A stretch of DNA of 64,000 bases from Limnephilus marmoratus (GCA_917880885.1 OU862934.1:29558734-29622733); one strand, 5' to 3'; shown: positions 31,381-42,995, numbered from the stretch's first letter. A program made the numbers and translations. Notes: a model not told the origin generated them from the letters alone.

Positions 31381-31869
31381 ATTATGCATTTCCATACGAT
31401 GCTGATTGTCTTTTGTTTTGAAACTAATATTGTGTTGTTTTTTTGTTATAAACTACTTATGTTTTAAACTGTGCCTACTCTCAACCCAGGAATTTCTAGT
31501 GAGACAGGCATAGCATATCACTAATAACAGAATCAATTGACAAAAAAACCTCTTGGCCACAATCAAAATCAATATCTATCACTCTCTACTAAGAAACTCC
31601 GAAACTTTCCATATTCCTCAAATAATCAACTTTCGCCCTACCAGGCGTCTGTTGTCTAGGGCACCCTCTTGTCCTGGAGAAGTAAATTATCTCCAAAGGC
31701 GGAAGAATCTTCGAGGTCAACGGCATAGGATGTGGAAAGAAACGGGAAACTACCACATAGGTTCAAGTGGCATCCCAAGAACCAGCAAATCGGTCGGTCT
31801 AAGAGCGAGGTCGACAGCCGTATACACCAGGCTAGGCTTGGATTCAATTAAAATAGAATCGAATAATAT

Positions 31870-32330
31870 AGACCTAAAACTGAGAATACTCTCATCAAGA
31901 CCTATGTATGGAGTATCTTGATGTACGGCTGCGAAACATGGTACCTATCCGAAAGAGATAAACGGAGACTAGAGGCTTTTGATATGTGGTCCTATACTAA
32001 GACTATTAGGAATTTCCTGGAGAGACCACATTACAAATGAGGAGGTTTTCCAAAAAATCGAAAAAGGAAGGCACCTGCTCAGGACGTTGTCCGAAAGGCG
32101 TGCAAGATGGATCGGCCATGTAATACAACATGAAGGCCTCTTTCATGTCACAATGGAGGGTATGACCGAGGGGACAAACTCTAGGGGACGCCCACGCCGA
32201 GAGTACCTGGAGGACCTGCTGGTGGACGTGCGCTGCTCATCATATGCAGACAAAGAGCCGCACAAGACAGGGAAGAATGGAAGAGACGAATAGAGGAAAT
32301 TGCTGCAAACCAATTCCAGGGTTGAAACCA
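31870..32330 (+). pseudogene. RTE-like LINE C-terminal remnant
   Basis: 'KTYVWSILMYGCETWYLSER' followed by 'RRLEAFDMW', then 'LLRTLSERRARWIGHVIQHE', 'NSRGRPRREYLEDLLVDVRC' and a final broken 'AAQDREEW'-like block. Frameshifts lie near 31980 and 32250. It is the sister copy of 8200-8452 and more complete. Confidence 0.8.
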
Positions 32331-32894
32331 GAGAGAGAGAATCAACTTAACCTTCTCCCAACCTCTAATACGAATATATCAACTACATAACATCCATGGT
32401 GGTGGAAAGATTCCGGACATATTTACGACTGCCCCCAGAACTATCAAGTTTCTCGAATATCTTGTTTTCACTTGAACCAAATTTTACTGTCTCATTTTTT
32501 AGTTGCAGTTTTTTTACATACTTATGTTTTATTCTATGATCATTGTACGGTTGGAATTTATTATTGGTTATTTCTTTGTAAATTTTTAATGTTGTTTTTA
32601 ATTCTGTTCATTGTGTTCATCCATCCATTTACATAAAGAAGAAAGTCCGTGGCGGCTTGAATTGATTTGCATGCAAATCTACAGTTTTATTCTTAGAATG
32701 GTGAAAATTTGCATACTTGACTGTCAAAACAAAATTAAGGTCACTGTTTACAATTAGATTTCAAAAAACTCTCTGTAAAAGTCGGAGACTTCAGCTAGTT
32801 ATAACTAAAAAAGAATGTAATTTTATTTTTCGAATTCACTTAAATTTGTAAAGCATTCCATATTTTTATCTGAGTTAGTATTTTTTATAAGGTA

Positions 32895-33652
32895 CTAGCT
32901 GGTACCCGGCATGCGTTTCTATGCCATTTAATAAATAAATTGTTTCTTCCTGCGCGTCCTTTCCCATTCGTCTCGCTCCCCTTTCTCCTCCTCTTTCTCT
33001 CCCGCGTCCCCTTCCCCTATCGCGTTCCCACTCCTCCTCCTCCACCTTCCCTCTCCTCACTCTACTCCCCTCCCCCTTCCCCCGCCCTGTGAACCTCCCT
33101 CCAGAGTTCCCCTCACCCCTCCCGTATACGCCACCCTCCTCCCGCGGATCCCCCTTCCGAGTTCCTCTCCCCATTCCCGAGTTACCCTCCCCCTCCCGGG
33201 TTCACCTCCCCCCCCTCCCCTCCGTCCACTCCCCCCTCACTTCTACCGCATTCCATACATTCAGTCCCGTTACACACAGTTTTCAAACAGTTCGCCTGCA
33301 CCTATTGCAATTTTTTATACAAATTTCATAATGCCAGAGCTCACCATTACATATAGAAAACTTCCCGGGCGTGCTCACAACAACTCACCAAAGTTTCATC
33401 GCAATCTCGAGTGGATCCCAGTCTACCGTACCGAACGTCAAATGTTTGACAGGAAAGTAGGTAGAACAGTTTATATAGGAAAATGAAATTGTTGTTTTTA
33501 CTATCTTCCTCGCAATGTTTCCATATTTTCTCACCGTTTAAACCTTCCCTGGACTACGACAAACATTTCAAAACTAAAATCATCTCAATCGGCCAAGCCG
33601 TTCTCGAGTTTTAACGAGACTAACGAATAGCAATTGATTTTTATATTTAAGA
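32895..33652 (-). mobile_element. Non-autonomous Helitron
   Basis: On the minus strand it starts TCTTAAATATAAAAATCAAT after an A and ends GCATGCCGGGTACCAGCTAG before a T, fitting insertion between A and T. A hairpin GGCAT/ATGCC with an 8-base loop precedes the 3' CTAG. A polypyrimidine-rich block occupies 32950-33230. The 5' part contains 'CTCGAGAACGGCTTGGCCGA', a block common to this Helitron type. No Rep/helicase. Confidence 0.75.
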
Positions 33653-34433
33653 TTATTTTAGTTTATAACATTATATTTTTGCAGTAAGCATTCCTTTTAA
33701 AATACATGCATTATTTCATCTTTTTTTAGACTTTCAGGCATTTCATCATACAACTTTAGTCCTCTATATGTTAGGCATTTCTGTGGCTCTAATTTTCTCA
33801 TATTAAAGTATTTTGGCATTTGATTTTCATAACTTTATGCATAAAAATTAACACAATATAGCAGTCTCTATTTTATTGGAATCTAATTTAGCTCCTCTCT
33901 CATTTGATTAACCCTTGCCTACTTACTTGCCTTTCCTCAATGTACATCTCAAAACTCTGTACTGTATAACTTGTGGCTTGTTCAAATTTCCTTCATTAGC
34001 CAAATATAATATCGTAGAGCAGTAATCTAAATGTGGAGTAACTATAGTTTTAAAAATGAGCTCTGTAAAGTTTGCGTTTAGTTTATCCACTGGAGCGCTT
34101 TTTGCTGAATTTCAGCACCAACTACAACTTAGTTGTCTTAGCTGATGAATTTCAGTAAATTTTCCCTAGATGCATTAAAAAATTTATTGTAATATTTTCA
34201 ATACGCCCGCGGTTATATTTTGAAGTTTTTTAGTAGGGGAAGAGATACTACTTATCTTCGTATCAAGAGATGTGAGTGTCCTATAGTTATATTTGAAATA
34301 TTGGTAAACAAAGATTCATGTTTGGAAGAAATCTGTAAAATGTTAAACTGTCAGAATGTGTCCGTTTAAAATGCGGAATTTTATCGTGTTTTAGTGGATT
34401 TTTCTAACATATTCGAATACCAGTGTTACATAT
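33653..34433. other. No gene seen
   Basis: AT-rich non-coding sequence between a Helitron and a solo LTR. Possible decayed LINE sequence lies at ~33720-34030 on the minus strand, but I could not assemble a convincing frame. Confidence 0.35.
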
Positions 34434-35160
34434 TGTTAGCGGACCTACCTGGGGGTCCCTAAATTCTGCCGACAGACTAGCTCAGGTTTTAGTCAGCAGA
34501 GCGGGAGAGGCCCTCACCACCAGGGTGGTAGGATCTGTGAGGCGTGTGTGTGTCTTTCCTGAAATAAAGCTGAAATTTCTACGGGCTGGGGGAAGGCAGT
34601 GAAACAGTAGCCAGGGTAAACAACAGTTATATTGGGTAAAACACTTGCGTATACACAATATCACAATAATGCATACAGAGTAATACAGGGTAGCAACAAC
34701 AGTTCTGTCTAAAATGGAGGAATCTGTCCCTATAATCTCTCTGGAAGGGGTTATTTATCTCCGCGGTGAATTTACAGCGAACACACGCAAATATGGGGGA
34801 ATATAACGGCTTGGGTACTCACAGTGAGCGTCTGGACTCTTGTATCTTCAGTGTCGGGAAAGAATTCGGCCATTCTTGGTGTCCTAGTGTATCACTTAGC
34901 AAAACACGTTCCATTGTTCTCGCGCGGAACCTTCTAGAATGGGCGCGGAACGGTCCTCACACTATACGTGCTTACTAGACCGGGAGCTGCGGGCGAGTGG
35001 CGGTTGGCGGCTGGCTACCCGGTGGCTTGGGTTCCGCCGCCGGTAGCGCGCCGGTAAGCTAGCGGAGGGGGAGCGAAACTGTAGTTTGCGCAGTGGCGTG
35101 CGCTACAACTTGGGAGGAGGGGCCGAGTCATTTGCAGGGGCGTATTTGTGTATCGTAACA
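34434..35160. mobile_element. Probable solo LTR, GC-rich
   Basis: It begins TGTTAGCGGACC and ends CGTAACA (TG...CA with short TGTTA/TAACA inverted ends). It is flanked by ATAT on both sides (34430-34433, 35161-35164), a 4-bp TSD. The interval is markedly more GC-rich than its surroundings and has no retrotransposon coding nearby, so recombination to a solo LTR is likely. A perfect heat-shock element lies at 34927-34939. Orientation is uncertain; AATAAA occurs at 34561-34567 on the plus strand. Confidence 0.7.
34927..34939. promoter_or_regulatory. Perfect heat-shock element (GAAnnTTCnnGAA)
   Basis: GAACCTTCTAGAA exactly matches three alternating pentamers of the HSF-binding consensus, with correct 2-base spacing. 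It lies inside the LTR, in a GC-rich context typical of a promoter. Function in transcription is inference. Confidence 0.6.
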
Positions 35161-35164
35161 ATAT

Positions 35165-37330
35165 AATGATTGAATTAGCAATGCATTCAACTGTTTCAAC
35201 GTGTTTCAAATTTAAAAATTCTGTGATATTTGGAAAACAAAAGTTTTGTGGTTATGTTTTTGCCATTTTATTGCCAAAAGGAGTGTGTTTGACAATGCGA
35301 TATTGTAACGTAATTATTTTCATGGTAGTTATTCAGTCGGTTCTTGCTCAGAATGAGTATTATTAATTTCGGCGTGCCGTTGGAACGACTCAGAACAAAT
35401 TCAAATTGCCTGGAAGGTTTCTCGATTGTTTTGGAAAAAAAAAAAGAAAAAAAACTGTCGTAATGACATATCAATGAATTTGTCGGAAGTTTGATTTGTA
35501 AGGAGTTTTGATACTCGTAAATTATTGTGTAAATTTGCAATATTATGCGACTACACATTCAAATTAGTGTGACTGTGAAGAAATATTGCTTGACGCTCGT
35601 AATGACGCGGCAAACAACCCACCGAGAAATAGCCATCGGGATTTACTGATCACAGCTTGATACATTGATGTTTTGGTCGGGCGTTTTTACAGCCACGTAC
35701 AATCCTATATCACAGAGGACAACTTTGATGAAGATTGCAGGCGCTTCTTAAATGTCATCAACAGTCTAGAACTGCTGGTTATATCCTTTCAATGCTCAGA
35801 GCTGGCCGTCGGACGCATTGTGATCAGCGGGCCTCTGTGGGTGGACTGGAATCTCGGCTGCTTCACGGTGTCATGGGCTTGCGAAGCGGCAGCTCTGGGG
35901 CTCTTCTCCAGCTATTTGGAGCCATTGTTGCTGAGGTTGGAAGAGGTGCGCCATATTAACTATCGCAAGCTACGAATGATCATTTGGAGTGGATTCTACT
36001 AAAATAACTGAATTATCTCTCTCTCTCTCTCTACATTTTTTTGAGCTTACAAAGGTATTTATGTAGATTGTGTTTTTGCTTGTCAATAATAACAAGTATA
36101 TTTTGTTTAATGTGAGTTCTTTTATTTACATCAGATAGTAGCTTTCTTTTTATCCCATGCAGGGAGCCTGAAATGATGATGAGAGCTCATGTATACGGAA
36201 TTTCTTTGCTAACGAATAAGATGCGTGTCAATATTTTCAATAAATAAACCAATAATCGAGTTAATTGGTATTGTGGATTTAAGATAATTGATGTAGCTTT
36301 TTGATATACTGCAGTTATTTTCGGTGAACCTTTTATGCATTCCATTTTAGTCTTATTAAAAGTGTCGCAATTTTTTGACTAAATTTGTGTCAAAAATTAT
36401 TCAAAGGGAATATTAAACAGTTCACAACATATCAAAATTCGGTTTTCTCTTATACATATGTAGATTGTGATTGTAAAATAGACCATTTAAAAGAAACCTA
36501 GTAGAAATTCATTTATGTGGAGGGAAAATTGAACTACCAAGGCGAGTTAATAGGGAGGTAATCCTGAGAATAGTTCCGTTTTAAATGTTTACGATTTTAT
36601 AATATTTTTTTTATAAATTCTAGGAATATGTAATAATCAACAAAAGATAGGTGAATTCATTGAATATATAGTGCTATAATCAGTTTGTATGTCTCTATAT
36701 TAAAATTCGGAGGTACGATTTTTTTAAAGTGGGCGGAAAATATTCAAAACGGTCACCAAAATATCACGAGCAATCCGAGGAAGAAAATAAAAAACGCGCC
36801 ATCGCTCCAGTGGTTATCATGTTTGCAAAAATATCTTTAGCGATCGCTCGCCATAATGTGCCAAATTTATATAACCTAGAACTATGAAATATATGTTGAA
36901 ATTTCGGTGAATTCATTGGCTTTAAACCGCAGTAAGTAAACAATTCATATATTTCTGTATTAATATCTTGAGAAATGATATCAATTAAAACGAAAACCGA
37001 ACGCTCGAGGGATAATAACTTTTGGCTTGAATATCCTGTTTGATTATTCTAGGATTGCACTCGTTATATCAATAATTTCGAATCACCTAATTTCAACCTC
37101 CAATCAATCATAAAACTTTTCTCTAACAACCAATTACCCTTCTGATTTCACTACAAAACTTTTCGTTTCCCCTTTGATATAATCGGTCAAAACTAATATT
37201 TGCTTATTTTATGGTAATAAAAATAATAATATTATTTGGATGATTTGTATAGCGTCATTTTAGTGAAAAATCACCTCGAAGGCGCTGTACAGATGTACAA
37301 GTATATTACATTTTTACAATTTGATGCGTT
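35165..37330. other. No recognised gene; one uncharacterised ORF
   Basis: Mostly AT-rich. A 109-codon plus-strand frame (35673-36002) has no motif I recognise and no sign of conservation visible here. A (CT)n run lies near 36017-36032. No terminal repeats found. Confidence 0.35.
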
Positions 37331-37570
37331 TGCCCATCTAGTGCGTGGCGGGTGCGATTGGGAGATACTGAGATCTTTTGAACTCTCTCGACACATCAGT
37401 GGGAGGGATGGATTTATATGTTCGTCACTTCTGGATACATTGACCCACAGATTTTTATCAACTGTCTATACCTTTTTCCTTCCAATACCTTCAATTCTTC
37501 CTTTCCTTAATCTCCAAAGATGATTTAAACTTTTTTTCTCAGAGCTCCTGTGTGGAGCTAATATTAAAAA
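37331..37570 (+). repeat. Retroposon B copy, 5'-truncated
   Basis: It starts at 'gcccatctagtgcgtggcgg' in the middle of the family and runs through 'GGGAGGGATGGATTTATATG' and the pyrimidine block. It ends 'CTCCTGTGTGGAGCTAATAT' before a poor A-tail. The 5' arm of the outer stem is deleted. Confidence 0.8.
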
Positions 37571-37578
37571 ATATATTA

Positions 37579-38498
37579 GGTCCTTACATATGAAATTGGC
37601 GTTTTGTATGGGAGGAACATAGGTCGATTTTTTTTTAAATATAGTATATTTATTTAATCAAAGTATGTACCATTGCTATCTATGCACTTTTGCCATCTCA
37701 TAGGTAGTTCATCGATCCCTTTACTAAAAACACCATTCAGACGGGAATCAATAAAATCTTTGAAGGCGGTTTGAACTGCCCCATCGGAGTTGAATTTTTT
37801 CCCTTGCAAGAAGTTATCCAAATTTTGAAAAAATGGTAATCTGTTGGGGCATGGTCTGGAGAGTACGGTGGATGTCTTAGACATTCCAATTGAAGCTCTT
37901 CTAATTTGGTAACCGTCTGTTGTGCAGTGTGTGGTCTAGCGGTCAACACGCCTTTGTTTGTGAGGTACCCACCTTTCAGGCTTTTTCACCTTCCCAATTT
38001 GCTTCAAGTGGATTAAAACAGTTTTATCACTAACACCGCAGCCTGCAGCTAACTCGGACGTGGTTTGCGATGGATCCGCTTCCACAAAAGCCTTCAATTC
38101 TTCATTATCAACTTTGGTCTCTGGCCGTTCACGGGGCTTGTTCTGCAGGCCGAAATTTCCAGAACGAAAACGTCGGAACCAAAAACGCACTGTGTTTTCT
38201 TTTGCGGCACCGTCGCCATACACATCATTAATCCTTCGAGCCGTTTCTGCAGCACTGGTGCCACGGTGGAACTCGTACTTGTAAATAACGCGATATTTCA
38301 AGTTTTCCATTTTGTAAACTAAGTGACGCAATGAAAAAAAAAACAATTAAGGAAAAAACAAATGAATTATAATTTTCGAAACACAAATACATGAGTAAAT
38401 AGCTGTATAAATTTGAATTTGGAATTCCTAACCAAAGAGAAGATATTTGAGATCAAAGTTGCCAGTACGGCAAAACGCCAATTTCACATGTAAGGACC
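37579..38498 (-). mobile_element. Mariner (cecropia-type), internally deleted
   Basis: Terminal repeats GGTCCTTACATATGAAATTG and its inverse lie at both ends. TA precedes the left end; the right TA is changed to AA. The minus strand encodes the N-terminal domain ('FHRGTSAAETARRINDVYGD' and 'LIHLKQIGKVKKPERWVPHK') and then jumps to 'ARPHTAQQTVTKLEELQLE', 'HPPYSPDHAPTDYHFF' and 'LPMRWQKCIDSNGTYFD'. At ~920 bp it is shorter than a ~1.3 kb complete mariner. The deleted middle carried the first catalytic Asp, and the second (normally DNARPH) reads TARPH. Only the third Asp (YSPD) remains. Dead but movable in trans. Confidence 0.92.
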
Positions 38499-38694
38499 AA
38501 ATAAAAATATATATGTATACGAACGGGTTATTTTGCATATAAAATCTGCTTTAAATGATTTTCTGACTTCTGTGTTGGTTAATCGAATTTGAGCTTTAGC
38601 GCTAAAATCGTCCGTTTCTATACTCAGTGTGCCAGACGATTTTTATGCTAATAACGTATGTTTGTGGTTATATAAGGCACACTTTTACTTGTGT

Positions 38695-38795
38695 TTTCCA
38701 TTTAAAAATATCCTCCACAGAGCATTTCGAAAGTTGACGTAGGACCTTAGGAAAATTGTTTTCCTTGGGGCCTTCCGTGTGGAGTTTGTATAAAA
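38695..38795 (+). repeat. Retroposon B 3' fragment
   Basis: CTCCACAGAGCATTTCGAAA, a decayed inner hairpin, then CCGTGTGGAGTTTGTATAAAAAAA. Only the terminal ~100 bases remain. Confidence 0.8.
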
Positions 38796-39186
38796 AAAAC
38801 CCTACCAGAATTTCATTACGATAATATTAATCCCTAATATTGTGCAAGATTGAATGGAATACCGCAAAAACAGAACTAATGGTCGAAATGATTTAATTCC
38901 AACTTAAATATTTGAGTTTCGGATGCTTTCCAAATCCCTTTCTCCGAATTCATTTAATCGAATCGGACTTAACTACTTTAAAACATTCTTAAATCGATTG
39001 CATCAAAGCTTTTAGGAAGTTTTCCACTCAAAATTGGTACTATGTAAGTGTCAAAACTAGTAGATTACATAAATGTAGAAATAACCACAGAGGTATGAAA
39101 TTGTGAATCAAATAATACCTATGATTTTGCTTCGACTTTTTTCTTTCTCATTGTTTTGACGGTTTATTTTTAATTTAATTTAAAAC

Positions 39187-39655
39187 AATTTGGGAGGGGG
39201 GTATGGGTACCGCCACCCCGGGAACCACTTATTGGATAACCAACACCTCTGCCATAGGTCACCCCAAGTGGTTCGCTACGTTTGGTGACTTAGCAGGGGT
39301 GCCCGGGTTCTTGCGGGTGAGGTTTGTCCAGGTCTTGGCGGCCGATGTGTCTGCTCAACTGCTGCGTGGTGGACAGGATCGAGAGAGACTGGTTGAGGGA
39401 GGTCTTTTATCTTCTCCAGGCCAGAATCTCTCGATTCATCGCCTTGCACTACAGTTGAAGGGATGGATTCATACGTCCTTCACTTCTGGACTCACTGACC
39501 CCCAGTTTCTTACCCATCCCTCGTACCTTTTTCCTTCCCAGAGCTTCCTCTCCTTCCTTTCCTTAAAACATCCCTCCACACAGCATCTCCTAAGATGAAA
39601 TAGGCCCTGAGGTAAATTATTTTCCTCAGAGCCTCCTGTGTGGAGCTAATGTAAA
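39187..39655 (+). repeat. Retroposon B, full-length reference copy
   Basis: The most complete copy: 'caatttgggagggggg' start, GGGTACCGCCACCCCGGGAA, 'CCCCAAGTGGTTCGCTACG', 'GTGCCCGGGTTC', the middle 'GCTGCGTGGTGGACAGGATC' and 'GAGAGAGACTGGTTGAGGGA' blocks, the CTTCCTCTCCTTCCTTTCC tract, the double 3' hairpin and GTAAAAAAAA. About 470 bases. The 131-codon open frame across it is accidental: it is not preserved in other copies. A polymerase III origin is possible but no clear A/B box pair was identified. Confidence 0.9.
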
Positions 39656-39659
39656 AAAA

Positions 39660-40500
39660 AATCAAATTTAATTATGATATTATTAAGTTCTGCAAGTATT
39701 TTAGTTTATTTTTTTTTTTATTTTTGTGACAGTTCTTTCTGCGTTCAAAGCCATTTTTAAACTGTGGTTAGGCTTACCTAAGACGACTCATTTATAATAT
39801 GAATCTATTTTCTCCACCTAATTTAAATTTTGATGGTACCGGTTAAACCGATTTAATGAGAAGCTAATTGTGACAAAAGATTCTCTGTTCTATGGGGTTC
39901 TTTGAAATTCTTTAATTCGAGAAATAAATTGCAAAATATCGTTGCTTCTAGGGGTTAAAAGAAATTCTTTCATATTTAAATCCTTTGCCTGGACGTTTGA
40001 CAGTGTATTTTATTTTAAACGTTGTAATTTATCAAATTTCTTATTGCAAATCCGTGTCGAGATAAAGGCCCGTACGGATGGAGCACTGTGACAATACATT
40101 TTTTTTAGTAAAATAATTTCCCTCAGTATCTATACAATCTTTGGTATTGCTATGTAGAGGGGCTTTTAGTGGAAAGTAATCTGGAAAGGGTCTGGAAGAC
40201 ACCCATGCTGTAGGAAGAAGGAAACAAAGAGGCCAGCAAATCGTTGGACAGCCGAGCTGTTGAACTCAAGAAAGAGTCGTAGAAACGACCCGTTCTCACG
40301 TCTTTCCGGACATCCCAAAGGAATCAATGATGCTAGTTTCGCGGAGCATCTTCAAAGCATTCCCATACAACGAATGTGCTCTAAATATTGCAATCCGTTT
40401 ATTAAGATAGGAGATTCCATCAAATGGACAGCCCATTATGCACAGAGTCTAGGGTTTTTAAGGTATTTTGGCACTCCAGACCAGAGAGGTAGCTGCAAAA
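39660..40500. other. No gene seen
   Basis: AT-rich non-coding sequence. A 115-codon plus frame (40260-40607) overlaps the dispersed repeat at 40510 and has no recognisable domain. Confidence 0.35.
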
Positions 40501-40509
40501 TTAAGCAGT

Positions 40510-40605
40510 GGGGTGCATTTGCGATTTGTACAGGGTTAGCAATTGTTTTACTATTAAAGTATCTGCGGGTCCTTGTAAAGTACGCCGAGTTACCGTTCCT
40601 AAAAT
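40510..40605 (+). repeat. Dispersed repeat shared with 27592-27690
   Basis: It contains GATTTGTACAGGGTTAGCA and ACTATTAAAGTATCTGCGGG, the same blocks found on the minus strand at 27592-27690. The family is unidentified. Confidence 0.6.
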
Positions 40606-41012
40606 AGAATATTAATTTTAAGAAGTTGGTAAACGCATTCTCTGATAGTTCTATCGCCAGAAGCTATTGAACCCAGTTGTTCAGGTCGAGTGTTCTTTGA
40701 AGAAGCAGCATATAGAGTTAGCACCACCAACTTCCACGGGAAGAAAGAAAGAACAAAAGCGCAGATGAGATTAGGACTACTTCTCGCCTCTCTACACCTC
40801 AACCGAGTTCCCTAGTTCAAATCCACCGGCTCTAAATGGGGAAAAACTTCCAATGAAATTATTTGAAAGTAAGTCGGAGTTAGCGGGGACAGTTTCATTT
40901 GGAAATGGTGTGGAAAAGATTAGGAATAATATTGTTTTCAACATTTAAAGTATAAAGGAAGCTTGGAAGAGTTTTTGGTAAAATTTGTCGATATCTAAAC
41001 TGATTTATATTA

Positions 41013-41787
41013 GGTTCTTACATATGAAATTGGCGTTTTGCATGAGAGGAACACAAAGTCGATTTTTTTTTAATACAATATATTTATTTAATCAAAGTAT
41101 GTACCATTGCTATCTATGCACTTTTGCCATCTCATAGGTAGTTCATCGATCCCTTTACTAAAAAAACCATTCGAACGGGAATCAATAAAATCTTTGAAGG
41201 CTGTTTGGACTGCCCCATCGGAGTTGAATTTTTTCCCTTGCAAGAAGTTATCCAAATTTCGAAAAAAAATGTAATCTGTTGGGGCAAGGTCCGGAGAGTA
41301 CGGTGGATGTCTTAGACAGATTTATAACTAACACCGCAGCCTGCAGCTAACTCGGACGTGGTTTGCGATGGATCCGCTTCCACAATAGCCTTCAATTCTT
41401 CATTATCAACTTTGGTCTCCGGCCGTCCACGGGGCTTGTTCTGCAAGTCGAAATTTCCAGAACGAAAACGTTGGAACCAAAAACGCACCGTGTTTTCTTT
41501 TGCGGCACCGTCGCCATACACATCATTAATCCATCGAGCCGTTTCTACAGCACTGGTGCCACGGTGGAACTCGTGCTCGCAAATAATGCGATATTTCAAG
41601 TTTTCCTTTTTGTAAACTAAGTGACGCAAAGAAAGAAAACAATTAAGGAAAAAAAAAAAGAATTATAATTTTCATAAATACATGAGTAAATAGCTGTATA
41701 AATTTGAATTTTGAATTCCTAACCATCCAAATATTTGAGATCAAAGTACGCCAGTACGGCAAAATGCCAATTTCATATGTAAGGACC
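41013..41787 (-). mobile_element. Mariner (cecropia-type), larger internal deletion
   Basis: The terminal repeats match 37579-38498 and TA is present on both sides. The minus frame holds the N-terminal helix-turn-helix part up to 'ELAAGCGVSYKSV' and then joins directly to the C-terminal ~75 residues (plus-strand landmarks 'TGGACTGCCCCATCGGAG'). All three catalytic Asp positions of the middle are gone. ~775 bp. Confidence 0.92.
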
Positions 41788-41889
41788 TAATATATTTAAT
41801 AATATTTTTTTATTCTAGTAATTTTTTCATTTAAGTTTACAAATTTCTAATTAATTACAATATTTCATATTCACTTTATTTTTTCTAGT

Positions 41890-42290
41890 TTTATGTACAA
41901 GCTCCTACAATACATCTTGAACTTTCCAATTGGTGTAGACTTTAATTTTCTGATAGCGTGTTATATAACTTATTCCCTTGTACAGTAAACTGTTCTGCGA
42001 ATTCGCTTTGTCCTTTTTTTGTAGCCTGATTTCCTTGCACGTCCTTGTGTTATGTCTGTGAATGTCCTTGTTGTATGCAATTTTATTTGAGAAGTATTTT
42101 GGTAGTTGTTTAATATTTTGTGGATAAATACCATCGTGTTCAAGGTCAGCATCTGTTTCACGGTTAACCAATTTGGTTCTTTTAACAATTGAATTATTTT
42201 TTTAAAATCTATTTCGTCAAAGCATTATTTTTCATTACCCTGTTCTGGAGGATTTTTAACTTATTTTGTTCTCTTTCGATACATAGGAAA
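41890..42290 (-). pseudogene. LINE C-terminal remnant (same family as 4690-5081)
   Basis: On the minus strand: 'MLKEPNWLTVKQMLTLNTMV', 'KIAYNKDIHRHNTRTCKEIR' and 'NSLLYKGISYITRYQ', close to the copy at 4690-5081 but with frameshifts. Its upstream 'LQNR' block is visible near 42250. 5'-truncated. Confidence 0.8.
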
Positions 42291-42467
42291 ATATGGTTCC
42301 AAGAAAATTATGTATTGACTAGAGCAGACACGTTAAAAATAACGATTTAGTCATAGAGGCGCTTTTGCGTGCTAATATCTCGTCAAAACGTGTTCTAACA
42401 CGCGAGTAGCAGGGCTCGGGAACCGGATTCGATATTTTCCAGGTTTTCGGAGTTAGAGGCATACAAT

Positions 42468-42655
42468 TTGGGAGGCGGTATGGGTACCAACACCTCTGGT
42501 GACTTAGCAGGGGTGTTTTGGTTCACGGGGTGAGGTTTGCCTGAATCTAGGCGGCGGATGCGTCCGTTCACCATTTGCGTGGTAGGCCGGATCGGTTGAG
42601 GGAGCTCTTTTGACTACTCTAGCAGGACTCTCTCGGAATATTGCCTTGCCATTCC
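42468..42655 (+). repeat. Retroposon B copy, 3'-lacking
   Basis: It starts 'caatttgggaggcggtatgg', skips the 'ttattggataacc' block, keeps 'GGTGACTTAGCAGGGGTG' and 'GTTGAGGGAGCTCTTTTGAC', and breaks off where the TTCnnGAA array begins. Loss of the 3' end is unusual for this family and implies deletion or replacement. Confidence 0.75.
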
Positions 42656-42816
42656 ATAACATTCGAGGCTGTTCTGAATTGTTCCACAATGATCTAGGAT
42701 AGTCCGGGATGTTCCCCAACGTTCCAGACCATTCCCAAACATTCCAAAATGTTCTGGAACGTTTTGGAATGCTCTCGAATACTCTTGAATGTTCTGAAAT
42801 GTTCTAGAAATTTCTA
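42655..42816. repeat. Degenerate TTCnnGAA-type array
   Basis: Repeated GTTCTGGAAC-like decamers (ATTCCAAAATGTTCTGGAAC, TGTTCTGAAATGTTCTAGAA, and relatives). Several units satisfy alternating TTC/GAA with 2-base spacing, including TTCTAGAAATTTC at the right end. It is either a degenerate satellite or a cluster resembling heat-shock elements. Confidence 0.55.
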
Positions 42817-42995
42817 TAGGGCGAAACCTCTAGCTCTCATATCTTGAAAAGCACGCCCTTCAGGTAAAAACGGGAACCTTCTTCATGGATAAGGAAAAGA
42901 GGGCTAACATACCATATAACTCCCTTGATCGTACCGAGACTCGTTTCTGAGTTATAGCGGCACGCATGTTCTAGTACACTTTCTTTTATAATATA

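Noticed and set aside
39203..39598. 131-codon ORF as a gene
   Set aside because: It spans retroposon B; the frame is not kept in the other B copies.
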